From: Acidobacteriaceae bacterium TAA 166
Lineage (GTDB): Bacteria; Acidobacteriota; Terriglobia; Terriglobales; Acidobacteriaceae
DNA length: 64,000 nucleotides
Reading direction: 5' to 3'
Assembly (NCBI GenBank): GCA_000421065.1
Contig: ATWD01000001.1
Span: forward strand, 4,022,001 to 4,086,000
Shown here: in pieces, positions 27,338-36,384 of the stretch
Layout: every line of letters begins with the position of its first letter
How positions within the stretch are numbered: position 1 is the first letter of the stretch
Notes under the pieces: generated by a model
Told to the model about the DNA's origin: nothing
Seen by the model: only the letters and a program-made list of their open reading frames with translations
The model's database searches: none
Program-made: the position numbers and the translations under genes

Positions 27338-28665
27338 AGCTTCACGCGCCCCTCAAGCGAAGATCGGGCGAGAGGAGAGGGAATGGAGATTCGTCTTTCA
27401 CCCAGGAAGCGAAATAGGGGGACATAGAGCGAGATCGAGATAAGTCCATAAGCAATCCTGGCTATGGCCAGCCCCTGAAGCCCCGTGTGCTTCAAGAGAT
27501 AGAGCATGAGGGCGAGCGTGATCGCTCTTCCTCCCAGTGTCAGGAGAGCTACCGTTCTGAATAGCCCAAGTGCCTGCATTGCGTAAGTGCCCGTGACGCT
27601 AAGACCCATCAAGGCAGAGGCCGCGACGATGAGTGGGAAGATCTTTTCGGCACTGTGCGCGACGCTTGGACCTGCCCAGAGTGCAAGGATGTGGCCTCCA
27701 GCGAAGAACAAGAGGACTGCACCGAAGCCAACCAGCAGCAGATTGCAGGCAAAAGCCTTCAGGATGGTTTGTCTCAGCGCCGGGCCGGGAGCGATCTCCG
27801 CCTGACTGGAGAGATAAGGAAAGAGGAAGTGGAGTCCCGACGCAATTGCTCCGAAGAGGGGATGAGCGAACTGAACGGAGAGAGAGTAAGGTGCGACTGC
27901 AGTGACGCCGAGATAGAGTCCCAGCAGGATTCGATCGAGTTGTCCGAAGATGACCCCTCCAATCGCCTGGAGCCACACGAAGACTCCTGTTCTTATAAGC
28001 GATAGGGTCTCGTGGGGTTGAAAGGCCCGTCGTAGGGGAGTACCTGCCAGCAGCTGTCTCGCTCGAAGGAGTTGCAGGACCGCGCTGATGCTAAGAAACA
28101 GCCCTGTGGCCACAAGGATGCTGGGGGTGCGTCGATGGAAGATCGCGAGAGCGGCCGCAGAGGCCAAGGTGAAGATTCGAGCAGAGCCACTAATCTGTAC
28201 AGCGCTCCGATAGTGTTCGAAGGCGCGCTGCGTCGTGGTGCCGATGCTCTCGACGGAGCGTACAAGAATAAGAATGCTTGCAATGCGTAGTGCCTGAGAG
28301 CACTCCTTCAAGGAGACAGGCGTGGAAGAGACGATGTGAGGAGCCGCATAGGGAGAGGCTATCCATGTAGCCAGGGCGAGCACGAATCCTAGTAAAAGAT
28401 TGACTCCGAGAGCGCTTGAGACCGCATGAGAGATCGCCCTGACGTTGCCTGTGGAACGAAGCTGTGCGACGCGCTGGAGTGTGGCATCACAGAAGCCGGA
28501 TGCGATGATACCGCCGGCGCTGATGATGGAGGTTGAGATCATCCAGAGCCCATACTCTGCCGCGCCTAGCTTCCGTAAAACGATGGGCGCGACCAGAAGC
28601 ATTCCTACTGGGTAGGACGCATAGTCCAGCAGCCCATAGGTTGCATTGGTAAGGTGTCTTCTCAT
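27334..28665 (-). CDS. Wzx-like polysaccharide flippase
   Basis: A 443-residue integral membrane protein with about 12-14 hydrophobic helices, starting with YGLLDYASYPVGMLLVAPIV; MOP-superfamily O-antigen/EPS translocase. Expected to flip the undecaprenyl-linked repeat unit. Overlaps both neighbours by 4 bp. Confidence 0.82.
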   Translation of the reverse strand: MRRHLTNATYGLLDYASYPVGMLLVAPIVLRKLGAAEYGLWMISTSIISAGGIIASGFCDATLQRVAQLRSTGNVRAISHAVSSALGVNLLLGFVLALATWIASPYAAPHIVSSTPVSLKECSQALRIASILILVRSVESIGTTTQRAFEHYRSAVQISGSARIFTLASAAALAIFHRRTPSILVATGLFLSISAVLQLLRARQLLAGTPLRRAFQPHETLSLIRTGVFVWLQAIGGVIFGQLDRILLGLYLGVTAVAPYSLSVQFAHPLFGAIASGLHFLFPYLSSQAEIAPGPALRQTILKAFACNLLLVGFGAVLLFFAGGHILALWAGPSVAHSAEKIFPLIVAASALMGLSVTGTYAMQALGLFRTVALLTLGGRAITLALMLYLLKHTGLQGLAIARIAYGLISISLYVPLFRFLGERRISIPSPLARSSLEGRVKL

Positions 28666-29969
28666 GCGTGATTACGGTCAACGGGGGTGATGAGGCCGCG
28701 AATGTGTCGACGCAGGACGGGCATTATCTCCGCCTCGAGAAGCTTGCGTGGGTCGTCCGGATCGACTCTCGCCCATGCTTCCTTGGCCAGAACGAGAGTT
28801 GCAGCAGCAGAGGTGGCAAGAAAGGTCAGCAGGAGCGCAAGGAGGATGCGCGGCGGAAAGAATTTCTTTTCAGGAATGCCTGGAGCGTCGATCACGCTTA
28901 CGACGGGGACGTCCTTCACCTCTTGAACGCGCGCAAGTTCGTATTGCTGCGTGAGAAGCTCAAATACGGTTTCCTGGACCTTGACGCGACGATAGAGATC
29001 GGCATAAGGAACAGCGAGTCGCGGAAGCTGGCGGAGAGGAGGGTAAAGTTGCTCCTTGTCTCCCGCACCAGAGGAGTCATGGGCGAGCGGTGCGGAGGTG
29101 CCGGTCATTTTGTTGAGCTCAGCCCGCAAGGAAGCGAGACGGGCCTCGGACTCTCGCACGCGAACATTTCCATCCCCATAGAGCTGACGCAGCGATTGAA
29201 GTCCAGATTGCTCAATGAGGAGCTGTGCCTGGATGCGAGCGCTCGCGTCGACCATGGCGCGGGTCTGTTCGCGAATATCAACTGTGCTGTTCTTGCTGGA
29301 ATAATCGCTCAGCTCGATCTGTGCCTGTTCGAGATCGGCCTGTACGGAGTGGAGACGTTGTTCGATAAAGACGCGCTCACGGTGGGCTGTCGAGGTGTTG
29401 GTACGGTTGACGAGCTGATTCAGCTCGTCGAGATAGCCTTGAGCGAGGTCGCGGGCTCGAACCGGGTCGGTATCTTCGACCTCGATGGTGATGACGCCGC
29501 TCTTCTTATCATCCGTAACGGTTGTATTGCGCGCGAGACGTTTGATGGTGTCGACGCGATAATGCTTGCGGTAGACATGCTGCAGATTGAAGCGGTCCGC
29601 CAGATGCCCGGTCACCGTACCGCTGCGCAGAAGATCGATGAACAACGAGGTCGTCGAATGCATGCCCAAAAAGCTGCCGGCCAGACTGCTGAGGCCCGCC
29701 AGTCCTCCAGCATGCCCTGCCAGTGCCGCAAGCATCATCGCGCTGGAACCCTGCTGGTCTGGGGGCATGATGCGAGCGACCGACTTATAGCGCTTCGGCA
29801 TGGTGAAGGTGAGAAGAAGACTAAGAACCAGAGAGAACCCGACCACACGCGCAAGTCTGCGACGGTGCTGCCAAAGCAGACGCGCACGAATGGCCCAGGT
29901 CGCCTGTGGAGGCGCGAAGCTTAGCTGCTCCTCTTTTTCTAGTGCTGCGAGAATCGCGGTGGGCGTCAT
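28662..29969 (-). CDS. Wzz-type chain-length determinant protein
   Basis: A polysaccharide co-polymerase with a first transmembrane helix near residue 40 (LVLSLLLTFTM), a long periplasmic coiled-coil segment and a second transmembrane helix near the C-terminus (ILLALLLTFLATSAAATLVL). No cytoplasmic tyrosine kinase domain is fused. The frame extends to 30062, but the ATG at 29969 overlaps the Wzi stop as ATGA and is the natural start (435 residues). Confidence 0.85.
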   Translation of the reverse strand: MTPTAILAALEKEEQLSFAPPQATWAIRARLLWQHRRRLARVVGFSLVLSLLLTFTMPKRYKSVARIMPPDQQGSSAMMLAALAGHAGGLAGLSSLAGSFLGMHSTTSLFIDLLRSGTVTGHLADRFNLQHVYRKHYRVDTIKRLARNTTVTDDKKSGVITIEVEDTDPVRARDLAQGYLDELNQLVNRTNTSTAHRERVFIEQRLHSVQADLEQAQIELSDYSSKNSTVDIREQTRAMVDASARIQAQLLIEQSGLQSLRQLYGDGNVRVRESEARLASLRAELNKMTGTSAPLAHDSSGAGDKEQLYPPLRQLPRLAVPYADLYRRVKVQETVFELLTQQYELARVQEVKDVPVVSVIDAPGIPEKKFFPPRILLALLLTFLATSAAATLVLAKEAWARVDPDDPRKLLEAEIMPVLRRHIRGLITPVDRNHA

Positions 29970-31675
29970 GGTTTCGTCCTTCCAAGCGGTCTGTATTCCA
30001 GCTGTAAAATAAACGCGGCGTTGCGCTGGGCGGAGAGAGAGAGAAGAGGAAATCGCCACCATTCCGTCTGCTCTTCAAGCTTCAGCTGCCACTCCGGGTG
30101 AAGGGCGATGTCGGCGGAGAGACGAAGGTCTTTCAGCGAGCCGCCCTGCAGGAACTCGCGATCGACTGTCATGCTGCGGCCGCTTACTTCGAGAGAAGAT
30201 TTTGGTGAAAGATTCCAGGTCGCCCAGACCTGCGCTCCATGAGCCTCGCGCCCGATCCAGCTTCCGATGAGCTGGCGGTTGTTGGTGTAGCCGCTCAAAT
30301 AGTGAACATTGAAGTAGTAGAATCCCGGAAATTCCAGATTACGGTGTGGCGTCAGCAAGCCTTCTGCGCGAACCGTCAGATGAGGAAGGTGAGGAACGCA
30401 GCGAAGATATGCACCGGGAATCCACGCGCTCTCCGTGGGATAGTTCAAAGGAAAGGGCTGATCTTCTGCGAAGGCATCGAAGTAACCTGTAAGGCACTGC
30501 CGCAGACCCGGGATGCGGTACTGAGCATCGAAGGCTACCCTGCGGTCGCCGGGATCGCTTCCTTCATCGCCCGTTCCCGTGGAGAACAGACTGCGAGCAA
30601 AGGCGGAGGCGGTGAAGGGAGCTCCCGCGCCGCCAAACAGAACTGTTCTCGAGACGCTGAATTCAAAGTTCTCCGTAGGCTTGAATGTCAGCTTTTCGCC
30701 GTGAATGAAAGGCTGATCGCCGAGGGCCCTGCCGGCTGTGCCAAAGGTGGTGTGCGCGGTGTGAACATACTGCGCCCCTGCAAGGCGGCCTACCAGAAAC
30801 TGTGCCCGGATCGGGCCAAGGTAATGCAGGAAGCCAGGCAGCTCAAATGGGCGCACACGGTCGTAGCGGAGCATGGTGATCGGCTCGGCGTTGTTGCTGA
30901 ACAGCGTCGTCCCCCCGCGAGCCGGACCCCACCAGAGAGATTGGCGACCCAAGGTGAGCTGATTGTTGGAGAAGGTAAAAGATACATTCGCCTCGAGGAG
31001 TCTTCCGCGAGTGAAGTTATTCGCTGGCCCGGCGGCGGCTGCAGGCGTGAAGTCTGCAGCCGCAATCTGTTGCAATGCCTTGGGGCCTGGACCAGCAGCG
31101 AATGCGGCATGCTGGATCTCGCCGTGAATGTAGAACGCGAATCGTCCAGCAGTTGCGCGATAGGCCAAGCCGGTGTAGCTGTTTGCTCCTTCTCCAAATG
31201 GCCGGCCGTAGTTATTGGTCAATGTCTGGGCGAAGTGATAACCGTCGGTAAGAGGTCTTCCAGCGATCCCCGTCACTCGTTGATCGAGCGACTCGAGGCG
31301 GAGCTCCAAATTGCGAGTGCCGTCCCGCCGGCGAAGCTCCGGAGCGAACTCCCTTTTCAACGCAAGCAAAAGCTCCTGCGTATCGTAGGCCAAGGGCTTT
31401 TTTTCGAGCTCGTCATCGGCCTCTTCGAGAAGACGAGCGCAATCCATACGGGTCCATGGACGAAGACTGAAGAACGCCGCGGGAAGATACCCCTCCGCTC
31501 CGAGCCGGTCGAAAGCCGAGTAGACCCAGCTCTCGATGGGCACATACGTCGATGCCATCGCCGCAGCGTCTCGCTGAGGTCCGTCATAGGTGCTCGTTTG
31601 AGCTGCCGCGTAAAGAGGGAGGGTCATCATCACACACATCGCTAATCGTTTTAGAGTTGACTGCATTGCGATCAC
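29966..31675 (-). CDS. Wzi-family capsule assembly outer-membrane protein
   Basis: A 569-residue outer-membrane beta-barrel of the capsule assembly Wzi family (PF14052 type). Signal peptide ends LYAAAQ; N-terminal helical region MDCARLLEEADDEL; the remainder is alternating beta strands with aromatic ends, e.g. VSFTFSNNQLTLGRQSLWWG. Thought to anchor or help assemble surface polysaccharide. Starts 2 bp after the Wza stop. Confidence 0.85.
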   Translation of the reverse strand: MIAMQSTLKRLAMCVMMTLPLYAAAQTSTYDGPQRDAAAMASTYVPIESWVYSAFDRLGAEGYLPAAFFSLRPWTRMDCARLLEEADDELEKKPLAYDTQELLLALKREFAPELRRRDGTRNLELRLESLDQRVTGIAGRPLTDGYHFAQTLTNNYGRPFGEGANSYTGLAYRATAGRFAFYIHGEIQHAAFAAGPGPKALQQIAAADFTPAAAAGPANNFTRGRLLEANVSFTFSNNQLTLGRQSLWWGPARGGTTLFSNNAEPITMLRYDRVRPFELPGFLHYLGPIRAQFLVGRLAGAQYVHTAHTTFGTAGRALGDQPFIHGEKLTFKPTENFEFSVSRTVLFGGAGAPFTASAFARSLFSTGTGDEGSDPGDRRVAFDAQYRIPGLRQCLTGYFDAFAEDQPFPLNYPTESAWIPGAYLRCVPHLPHLTVRAEGLLTPHRNLEFPGFYYFNVHYLSGYTNNRQLIGSWIGREAHGAQVWATWNLSPKSSLEVSGRSMTVDREFLQGGSLKDLRLSADIALHPEWQLKLEEQTEWWRFPLLSLSAQRNAAFILQLEYRPLGRTKP

Positions 31676-31677
31676 GT

Positions 31678-34671
31678 CTACAGCGCGGCAGCCGCTACTC
31701 CAGCCGTGATCGCCACAGAAGCTGCAAGCTGGCCTGTCGTAAGAAGGTTGCGCCAGAAGACAGATGCGCCAATAATCTTCTGCGGGACGACAACAACATC
31801 TCCAGGATTGAGTCGGGTGGAGAGCACGCTGGGATCAAACCATCCGCCGGAGTGACGGCCGATGACGGATCCGTTGGCGCGAATGATGAAGACCTCTTTT
31901 CGATTGGCAGCCGCATTGGTGCCTCCCGCTCGGCTCAGGTACCACTCCGCTGTCTTGCCCGGTGCGAAGGTGAGAGCGGTCGCGTTATAGACCTGTCCTT
32001 CCACAAGAATGAAGCCTGGCTGCTTGGGGATCGTAAGGACATCCCCTCGCCGAACCTCGATATCCGCAGGTGTATTAGCCCAGCTGTCGATATCGGTGCT
32101 GATGTGGATAACCATGCGACCGGTGGCCGGATGATTCTTGAGATCGGAGAGAACCTGGTCCTGCTGAGCCTTGATCAGTTGAAGTGCTGAGCCGGAGCTG
32201 CCGCCTGCCGCTCCAGGTGAGACACGTGCCGCGGCGGAGTTGGATTGGATCTGGCGAACCAGCTCCGCCCGGCTCTTCTCTTCGAGATCTTTGACCTGCT
32301 GGCGAATCAATACGGCGCCACTGGGATAGGCTGTCGACAGCAGGCCCCCGGCTCGACGCAGAACGGAGCTCAAATGCTCCCCCTCCTGAAAGCCATAGCT
32401 GCCGGGAAATCGGACCTGTCCCTGAATCTTGATCGATTGGCCGATATCGTTCCAACCTGTCACCTGGTGGATGGTGAGAATGTCGCCAGGCTTGAGGTGA
32501 ACGTCCGTATTTGCTTCGGCCGCCGTGACGGCTGCTCCAATCCGAATGGTGGATAGATTACCCACAACTTTGCCCTCATCGTTGACGTTGTAACTGGTGA
32601 GGTCGGCGACCTCGGTCAAGGCGTCGCGCTTGAAGCCGCCCGCCATTCTGACCAGTTGCGCAGCGGTCATGTCTTTGGACATGGGATACATGCCCGGACG
32701 AAGAACCTCTCCATGAATGGTGACCTTCGGAGCATCCACCTCGTAGCGTCCGAAGAGGCGGATGGTATCGAAGGGCTGAAGGTTGAGGTTGGCGTTTCCG
32801 ATCATCACGTCGGGCACGTTGAACTCAATGGTCTCGGCGTGAAGGTCGGGAGGAATAAGACGGATGATCTCTCCGTGAGCCGCGGGTTCTGGAAGCATAT
32901 CGCGATAGCTGTGCAGAATGTCGCTGAGGCGCATGCCGTCGCTGTAGGAGAAGCGTCCCGGCCGAACGACATGGCCTTCCAGATAAATAGCTCGTTCGCT
33001 ATAGGGCAGGATCGGCTCGATGCGGATGCGGTCGCCATCCTTCACCTGAAAGGAGGCGATGGTGGCACGATCGGCCTCGGAGCTCTGGCCCGCGGGAATA
33101 TTGAGGGTTACCGTCTCGCGTGCGTGATTCGCGTCGATGCGCTCGATGGTGATGTGACCTAGCGAGGCGGAGACGTTGAACCCGCCGGCGTTCGCGACGA
33201 TGTCTTCAAGAGAGAACTCGCCGGGTTTGATCTCGTAGATGGCTGGCCGCTTGACTGCGCCCGCGACCGCAACCTGCGGGCCGATGGGAGGAACAAGTAA
33301 GGAATCTCCACTCTCGAAGAGGGCGAATCGGTCGCGCATACCCTTCAGAAGAAAATCGTAGAGATCGATCTCTTCGAGCAGCTGCTTGCCGCGATAGTGG
33401 CGAAGCGTGCGGAGAGAGCCCACCGCCGTCGGGCCTCCAGCGGCATAGAGGGCGCTGAGTGGAGTGGCGAGGGAGCTGATGTCATAGCCGCCAGGCCGCT
33501 GAACATCACCGACGATGTAGACCCTTACGGAACGGGGACGCACAACCGTTACCGACGCATCGGCGTTGCGGTACTGCCCCTTCAGAGCCTTTTGCAGCAT
33601 GCTCTGGGCCTCTCCCAACGGAAGGCCGCCGACGTTGATCGAGCCCGCTTCAGGCAGAAGGACGCGGCCATCGCGATCGACAATCCGAGAGAGGCTGGTG
33701 GTAATGCTTCCCCAGACATCGATCTTCAGCGAATCTCCTGGTCCAAGGACATAGCTTGGCCCCAGGGGAACATCCAGCGGCGTGTTGGCCGAGGAGGTGT
33801 CTTCATCGCTCCGGTTGAGGAAGACGTCGGCGCCGAAGCGCTTGAGAGGCTGATTGTGAGAGGGGATCTGGGTGTAGAGGTCTCGCATGGAACTGAGAGG
33901 ATAAGGCGTGTGACGACGAAGCACCTTAGGGATGTCCGTCGATGTGCTCGTCGGTTGATGGTCGCGAGTCGCAGGAGAGGACTGCTCATTTTTTCTGGTG
34001 TGGGCCGGGGATTGTGGGCGACCATTCGCGTCTTCCGGCTTGTCGCCATCGGTGTCGCCATTGATCAGGTCGTGGGAAGAGGAGAGCGTATTTCCTGTAC
34101 CGCTCGAGGGCGTTCCGGTCGAGACCGTTGAAGACAAACCATCGTCAGTGACATACCCCTGAGCCCGGAGAAAGGTCGAGATGCTTGCGCGTGTGCTGGG
34201 ATTATTCGAGATTTGCTCGTAGAGCATCTGATCCGAGATGTCGTTCGCATCCACCTGTTTCCCCTGCTCCTGCAGGCGATCGGCGGCCTGAGACTTCAGC
34301 TCCACGACGAGGTCGGGATTCTGTTGAAGGACAGAGATGATCTGGTCAGAAGATAAGGGAGCCGTCGAGATGGCGGTCATCCCCGTCGCGGGATTGGCGT
34401 CGACGCCAGTGCTGCCAGGGACAGGAGCGTCGGAGTTGAATGATGTCGAGCTGTCCTGACTATTCTGGCCATTCTGGCTGTCTTGAGACGACGAATCGGA
34501 CGAATCCGTTGTTGTCGAAGAGGGCGAGGCGAACTGAGCCCGCGACGCTGTGCTCAAAGAAAAAAGGATAAGCAGAAGGGCCGATGGAACCGCGTAAGGG
34601 CGTATACGGGAACGTGAACTGTGTACCCATCGGGTCAGGCCGGCAAAGGAAAGGTGGGGTGTCATGGGCAT
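31678..34671 (-). CDS. Wza-type polysaccharide export protein with multiple SLBB domains
   Basis: A 997-residue outer-membrane export protein. A hydrophobic signal near residues 28-46 is followed by a long Ser/Thr/Gln/Asp-rich disordered region (about 50-260). A Poly_export domain then begins near YVLGPGDSLKIDVWGS, and successive SLBB repeats follow (VYIVGDVQRPGGY, VAGAVKRPAIYEI, IYLEGHVVRPGRFSY, VTIHGEVLRPGMYP, IKIQGQVRFPGSYGF, FILVEGQVYN). Much longer than E. coli Wza, in keeping with the SLBB-rich variants of Acidobacteriota and Deltaproteobacteria. First gene of the eight-gene operon; the TGAC promoter lies directly upstream. Confidence 0.9.
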   Translation of the reverse strand: MPMTPHLSFAGLTRWVHSSRSRIRPYAVPSALLLILFSLSTASRAQFASPSSTTTDSSDSSSQDSQNGQNSQDSSTSFNSDAPVPGSTGVDANPATGMTAISTAPLSSDQIISVLQQNPDLVVELKSQAADRLQEQGKQVDANDISDQMLYEQISNNPSTRASISTFLRAQGYVTDDGLSSTVSTGTPSSGTGNTLSSSHDLINGDTDGDKPEDANGRPQSPAHTRKNEQSSPATRDHQPTSTSTDIPKVLRRHTPYPLSSMRDLYTQIPSHNQPLKRFGADVFLNRSDEDTSSANTPLDVPLGPSYVLGPGDSLKIDVWGSITTSLSRIVDRDGRVLLPEAGSINVGGLPLGEAQSMLQKALKGQYRNADASVTVVRPRSVRVYIVGDVQRPGGYDISSLATPLSALYAAGGPTAVGSLRTLRHYRGKQLLEEIDLYDFLLKGMRDRFALFESGDSLLVPPIGPQVAVAGAVKRPAIYEIKPGEFSLEDIVANAGGFNVSASLGHITIERIDANHARETVTLNIPAGQSSEADRATIASFQVKDGDRIRIEPILPYSERAIYLEGHVVRPGRFSYSDGMRLSDILHSYRDMLPEPAAHGEIIRLIPPDLHAETIEFNVPDVMIGNANLNLQPFDTIRLFGRYEVDAPKVTIHGEVLRPGMYPMSKDMTAAQLVRMAGGFKRDALTEVADLTSYNVNDEGKVVGNLSTIRIGAAVTAAEANTDVHLKPGDILTIHQVTGWNDIGQSIKIQGQVRFPGSYGFQEGEHLSSVLRRAGGLLSTAYPSGAVLIRQQVKDLEEKSRAELVRQIQSNSAAARVSPGAAGGSSGSALQLIKAQQDQVLSDLKNHPATGRMVIHISTDIDSWANTPADIEVRRGDVLTIPKQPGFILVEGQVYNATALTFAPGKTAEWYLSRAGGTNAAANRKEVFIIRANGSVIGRHSGGWFDPSVLSTRLNPGDVVVVPQKIIGASVFWRNLLTTGQLAASVAITAGVAAAAL

Positions 34672-34685
34672 ACTCTTCGCTTCTT

Positions 34686-34738
34686 ACCTTAGGGAACGGC
34701 GGGTAGGCACATGTCATCCGGTCGTCAGTCATTTGTCA
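34686..34738 (-). promoter_or_regulatory. TGAC tandem-repeat promoter, Wza/EPS operon
   Basis: Minus-strand TGAC half-sites starting at 34738, 34727 and 34716 (two exact 11-bp steps), then TAAGGT (34691-34686), 25 bp after the last. Predicted leader is only about 8-10 nt before the ATG at 34671. About 115 bp separate it from the divergent Wzy promoter. Confidence 0.65.
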
Positions 34739-34852
34739 CTTTGTTGTTCGTTGTTCGAGTGAAGCGATTTGCGAGGGTAACGTCGTGGACGGGCTTCAAG
34801 GTATTGAAGGGATGGCCTACCAAACAGGCCGACAAAGTCACCTGCGAGGCTT

Positions 34853-34916
34853 TGACAATGTGCTGACAATTGTCCTACCGGCGCGTGACAAGCTCGCGGG
34901 GAAGGAACACTAAAAC
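34853..34916 (+). promoter_or_regulatory. TGAC tandem-repeat promoter, Wzy gene
   Basis: TGACAA at 34853 and 34864, degenerate CTACCG at 34875, TGACAA at 34886, all on the 11-bp period. TAAAAC (34911-34916) lies 25 bp after the last unit. The leader would be about 95 nt. Confidence 0.65.
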
Positions 34917-35016
34917 TGATGACAGATGCTTGAGCAGATGATCCCGATCGGCTGAGAGAACAGGCCTGCCCTCGTCAAAATTTCCATCGCGAACAGGGCG
35001 CGCCTCACGAGGAAGG

Positions 35017-36288
35017 ATGTCTTTAAAAGTCAATCGAAACGAAGTTGGATCAAACAGCACGCCAACGCTGCTCCTGCCCTTTGCGATCGGATTTTACTTT
35101 GCCTTCCGCGTATTTATCCCTCTGCTCTCCGTACGTGCCCTGGGGATGCAGATCCAGGATGGAGCCGAGATCAGTCTTGTCCTGAACTTTTTCTTCTTCG
35201 CGTTGACCCTCTTTAATGGTATCGGTGGAATCTCGCACCTGCCTCGAGGAGCGATGAAGCTGACGAGCGTTCGCTGGGTCTTCTTCTTTCTCGGCTTCTC
35301 GTGCCTCAGCCTCCTGTGGAGCAGTACTGTCTCGATTCCCGCGGCAGTGGTCTATTGGAGCGCGATGGCGGCCGATCTCGCAATGGTGATCCTGCTGGTC
35401 CGTTCCGCGCCGCTGACCCAGGTTGCGGATTCCATCATGAAGGGATATGTGTGCGGAGCCTGCGTGGTCGCTGCCATTGCATGGATACTTCCCGCGCAGT
35501 CCGACCTCCGGCTGGGCGACGAGGAATTGCTGGGACCGAATCAGATTGGCTTTCTCTGTGCGTTCGCCTTCTTCTTCGTTCAATATCTTCTTCGGAAGAA
35601 AGATGGGCACTGGCAGCCCGCGGCTCTCCTGCTATCGATCACTCTTATCCGGACACTCAGCAAGACGACCATCGTAGCATTTCTGATAAGCCAGGCCTTT
35701 CTTCTGTTGAAAGACAAATCGTTGACCCGCCGCGCGAAGGTGATCTATATCCTCGTGGCGCTGCTGGTGATCTCCGCCTTCTCCAGCCTCTTTGCCTCTT
35801 ACTACGAGGTCTACAGCAACGCCGGCAATCAGTCGGAGACCTTGACAGGAAGATTCGGCATCTGGGCCTACATCTTCACCGAAGCGATCGACAAGCCATG
35901 GTTTGGCCATGGATTTCACTCGGTCTGGAAGGTAATCCCGCCCTTCGGCTCCGATCAGTTTGAGGCTCGCCATGCCCACAACGAGATACTGCAGCAGTTC
36001 TATGCCTATGGAGCGGTCGGCCTCTGCATGTTGCTCGGGATCTACGGCAGCATCTTTCGCCATCTGCGAAGACTGATGCCGAGCTCTACAAGAACGTTTT
36101 TTCTCGCATTCCTGATCTTCGCCCTCGTGCGTGGATTCGCGGATACAGAGCCGTTCGATATAACGCTTCCTCTATGGGCGATCTTTCTTTTGAGCCTGCT
36201 TGTGGAACAAATTCGCACGAGGAATGAGCGGTCGATCAGGCTGTGGAAGGCACAGCTTGCCGAGATCGAATCCATTCCAGCTTCATGA
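35017..36288 (+). CDS. O-antigen ligase/Wzy-like polymerase
   Basis: A 423-residue polytopic membrane protein with about 10-12 helices and a periplasmic loop typical of the Wzy_C/O-antigen ligase family: LTGRFGIWAYIFTEAIDKPW, then FGHGFHSVW and HAHNEILQQFYAYGAVG. In an EPS locus with Wzx and Wzz it most likely polymerises repeat units. Its stop TGA is itself part of the first TGAC half-site of the next promoter. Start at 35017 with AGGAAGG. Confidence 0.82.
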   Translation: MSLKVNRNEVGSNSTPTLLLPFAIGFYFAFRVFIPLLSVRALGMQIQDGAEISLVLNFFFFALTLFNGIGGISHLPRGAMKLTSVRWVFFFLGFSCLSLLWSSTVSIPAAVVYWSAMAADLAMVILLVRSAPLTQVADSIMKGYVCGACVVAAIAWILPAQSDLRLGDEELLGPNQIGFLCAFAFFFVQYLLRKKDGHWQPAALLLSITLIRTLSKTTIVAFLISQAFLLLKDKSLTRRAKVIYILVALLVISAFSSLFASYYEVYSNAGNQSETLTGRFGIWAYIFTEAIDKPWFGHGFHSVWKVIPPFGSDQFEARHAHNEILQQFYAYGAVGLCMLLGIYGSIFRHLRRLMPSSTRTFFLAFLIFALVRGFADTEPFDITLPLWAIFLLSLLVEQIRTRNERSIRLWKAQLAEIESIPAS

Positions 36289-36339
36289 CAAAACAATGAC
36301 AGAGCGCTGACAACTGCCGTTGGAAGCCAGCGATAGATT
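36286..36339 (+). promoter_or_regulatory. TGAC tandem-repeat promoter, epimerase gene
   Basis: Three exact TGAC half-sites at 36286, 36297 and 36308 (11-bp period), then TAGATT at 36334-36339, 26 bp after the last. The first half-site overlaps the stop codon of the upstream gene. Confidence 0.65.
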
Positions 36340-36384
36340 TGTCACCAGCATCGGTCAACTTACGAAGAGCACGGAGTTTGAAAA

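Noticed and set aside
28668..31645. Long plus-strand frames (418 and 468 residues) opposite Wzz and Wzi
   Set aside because: The minus-strand genes have clear families, ATGA couplings and membrane features; the plus frames show none.
11426..36339. Sigma-54 (-24/-12) promoters as an explanation for the conserved upstream motifs
   Set aside because: No TGGC-N9-TGC pattern at consistent positions; the conserved part is a direct repeat plus a TAnnnT -10.
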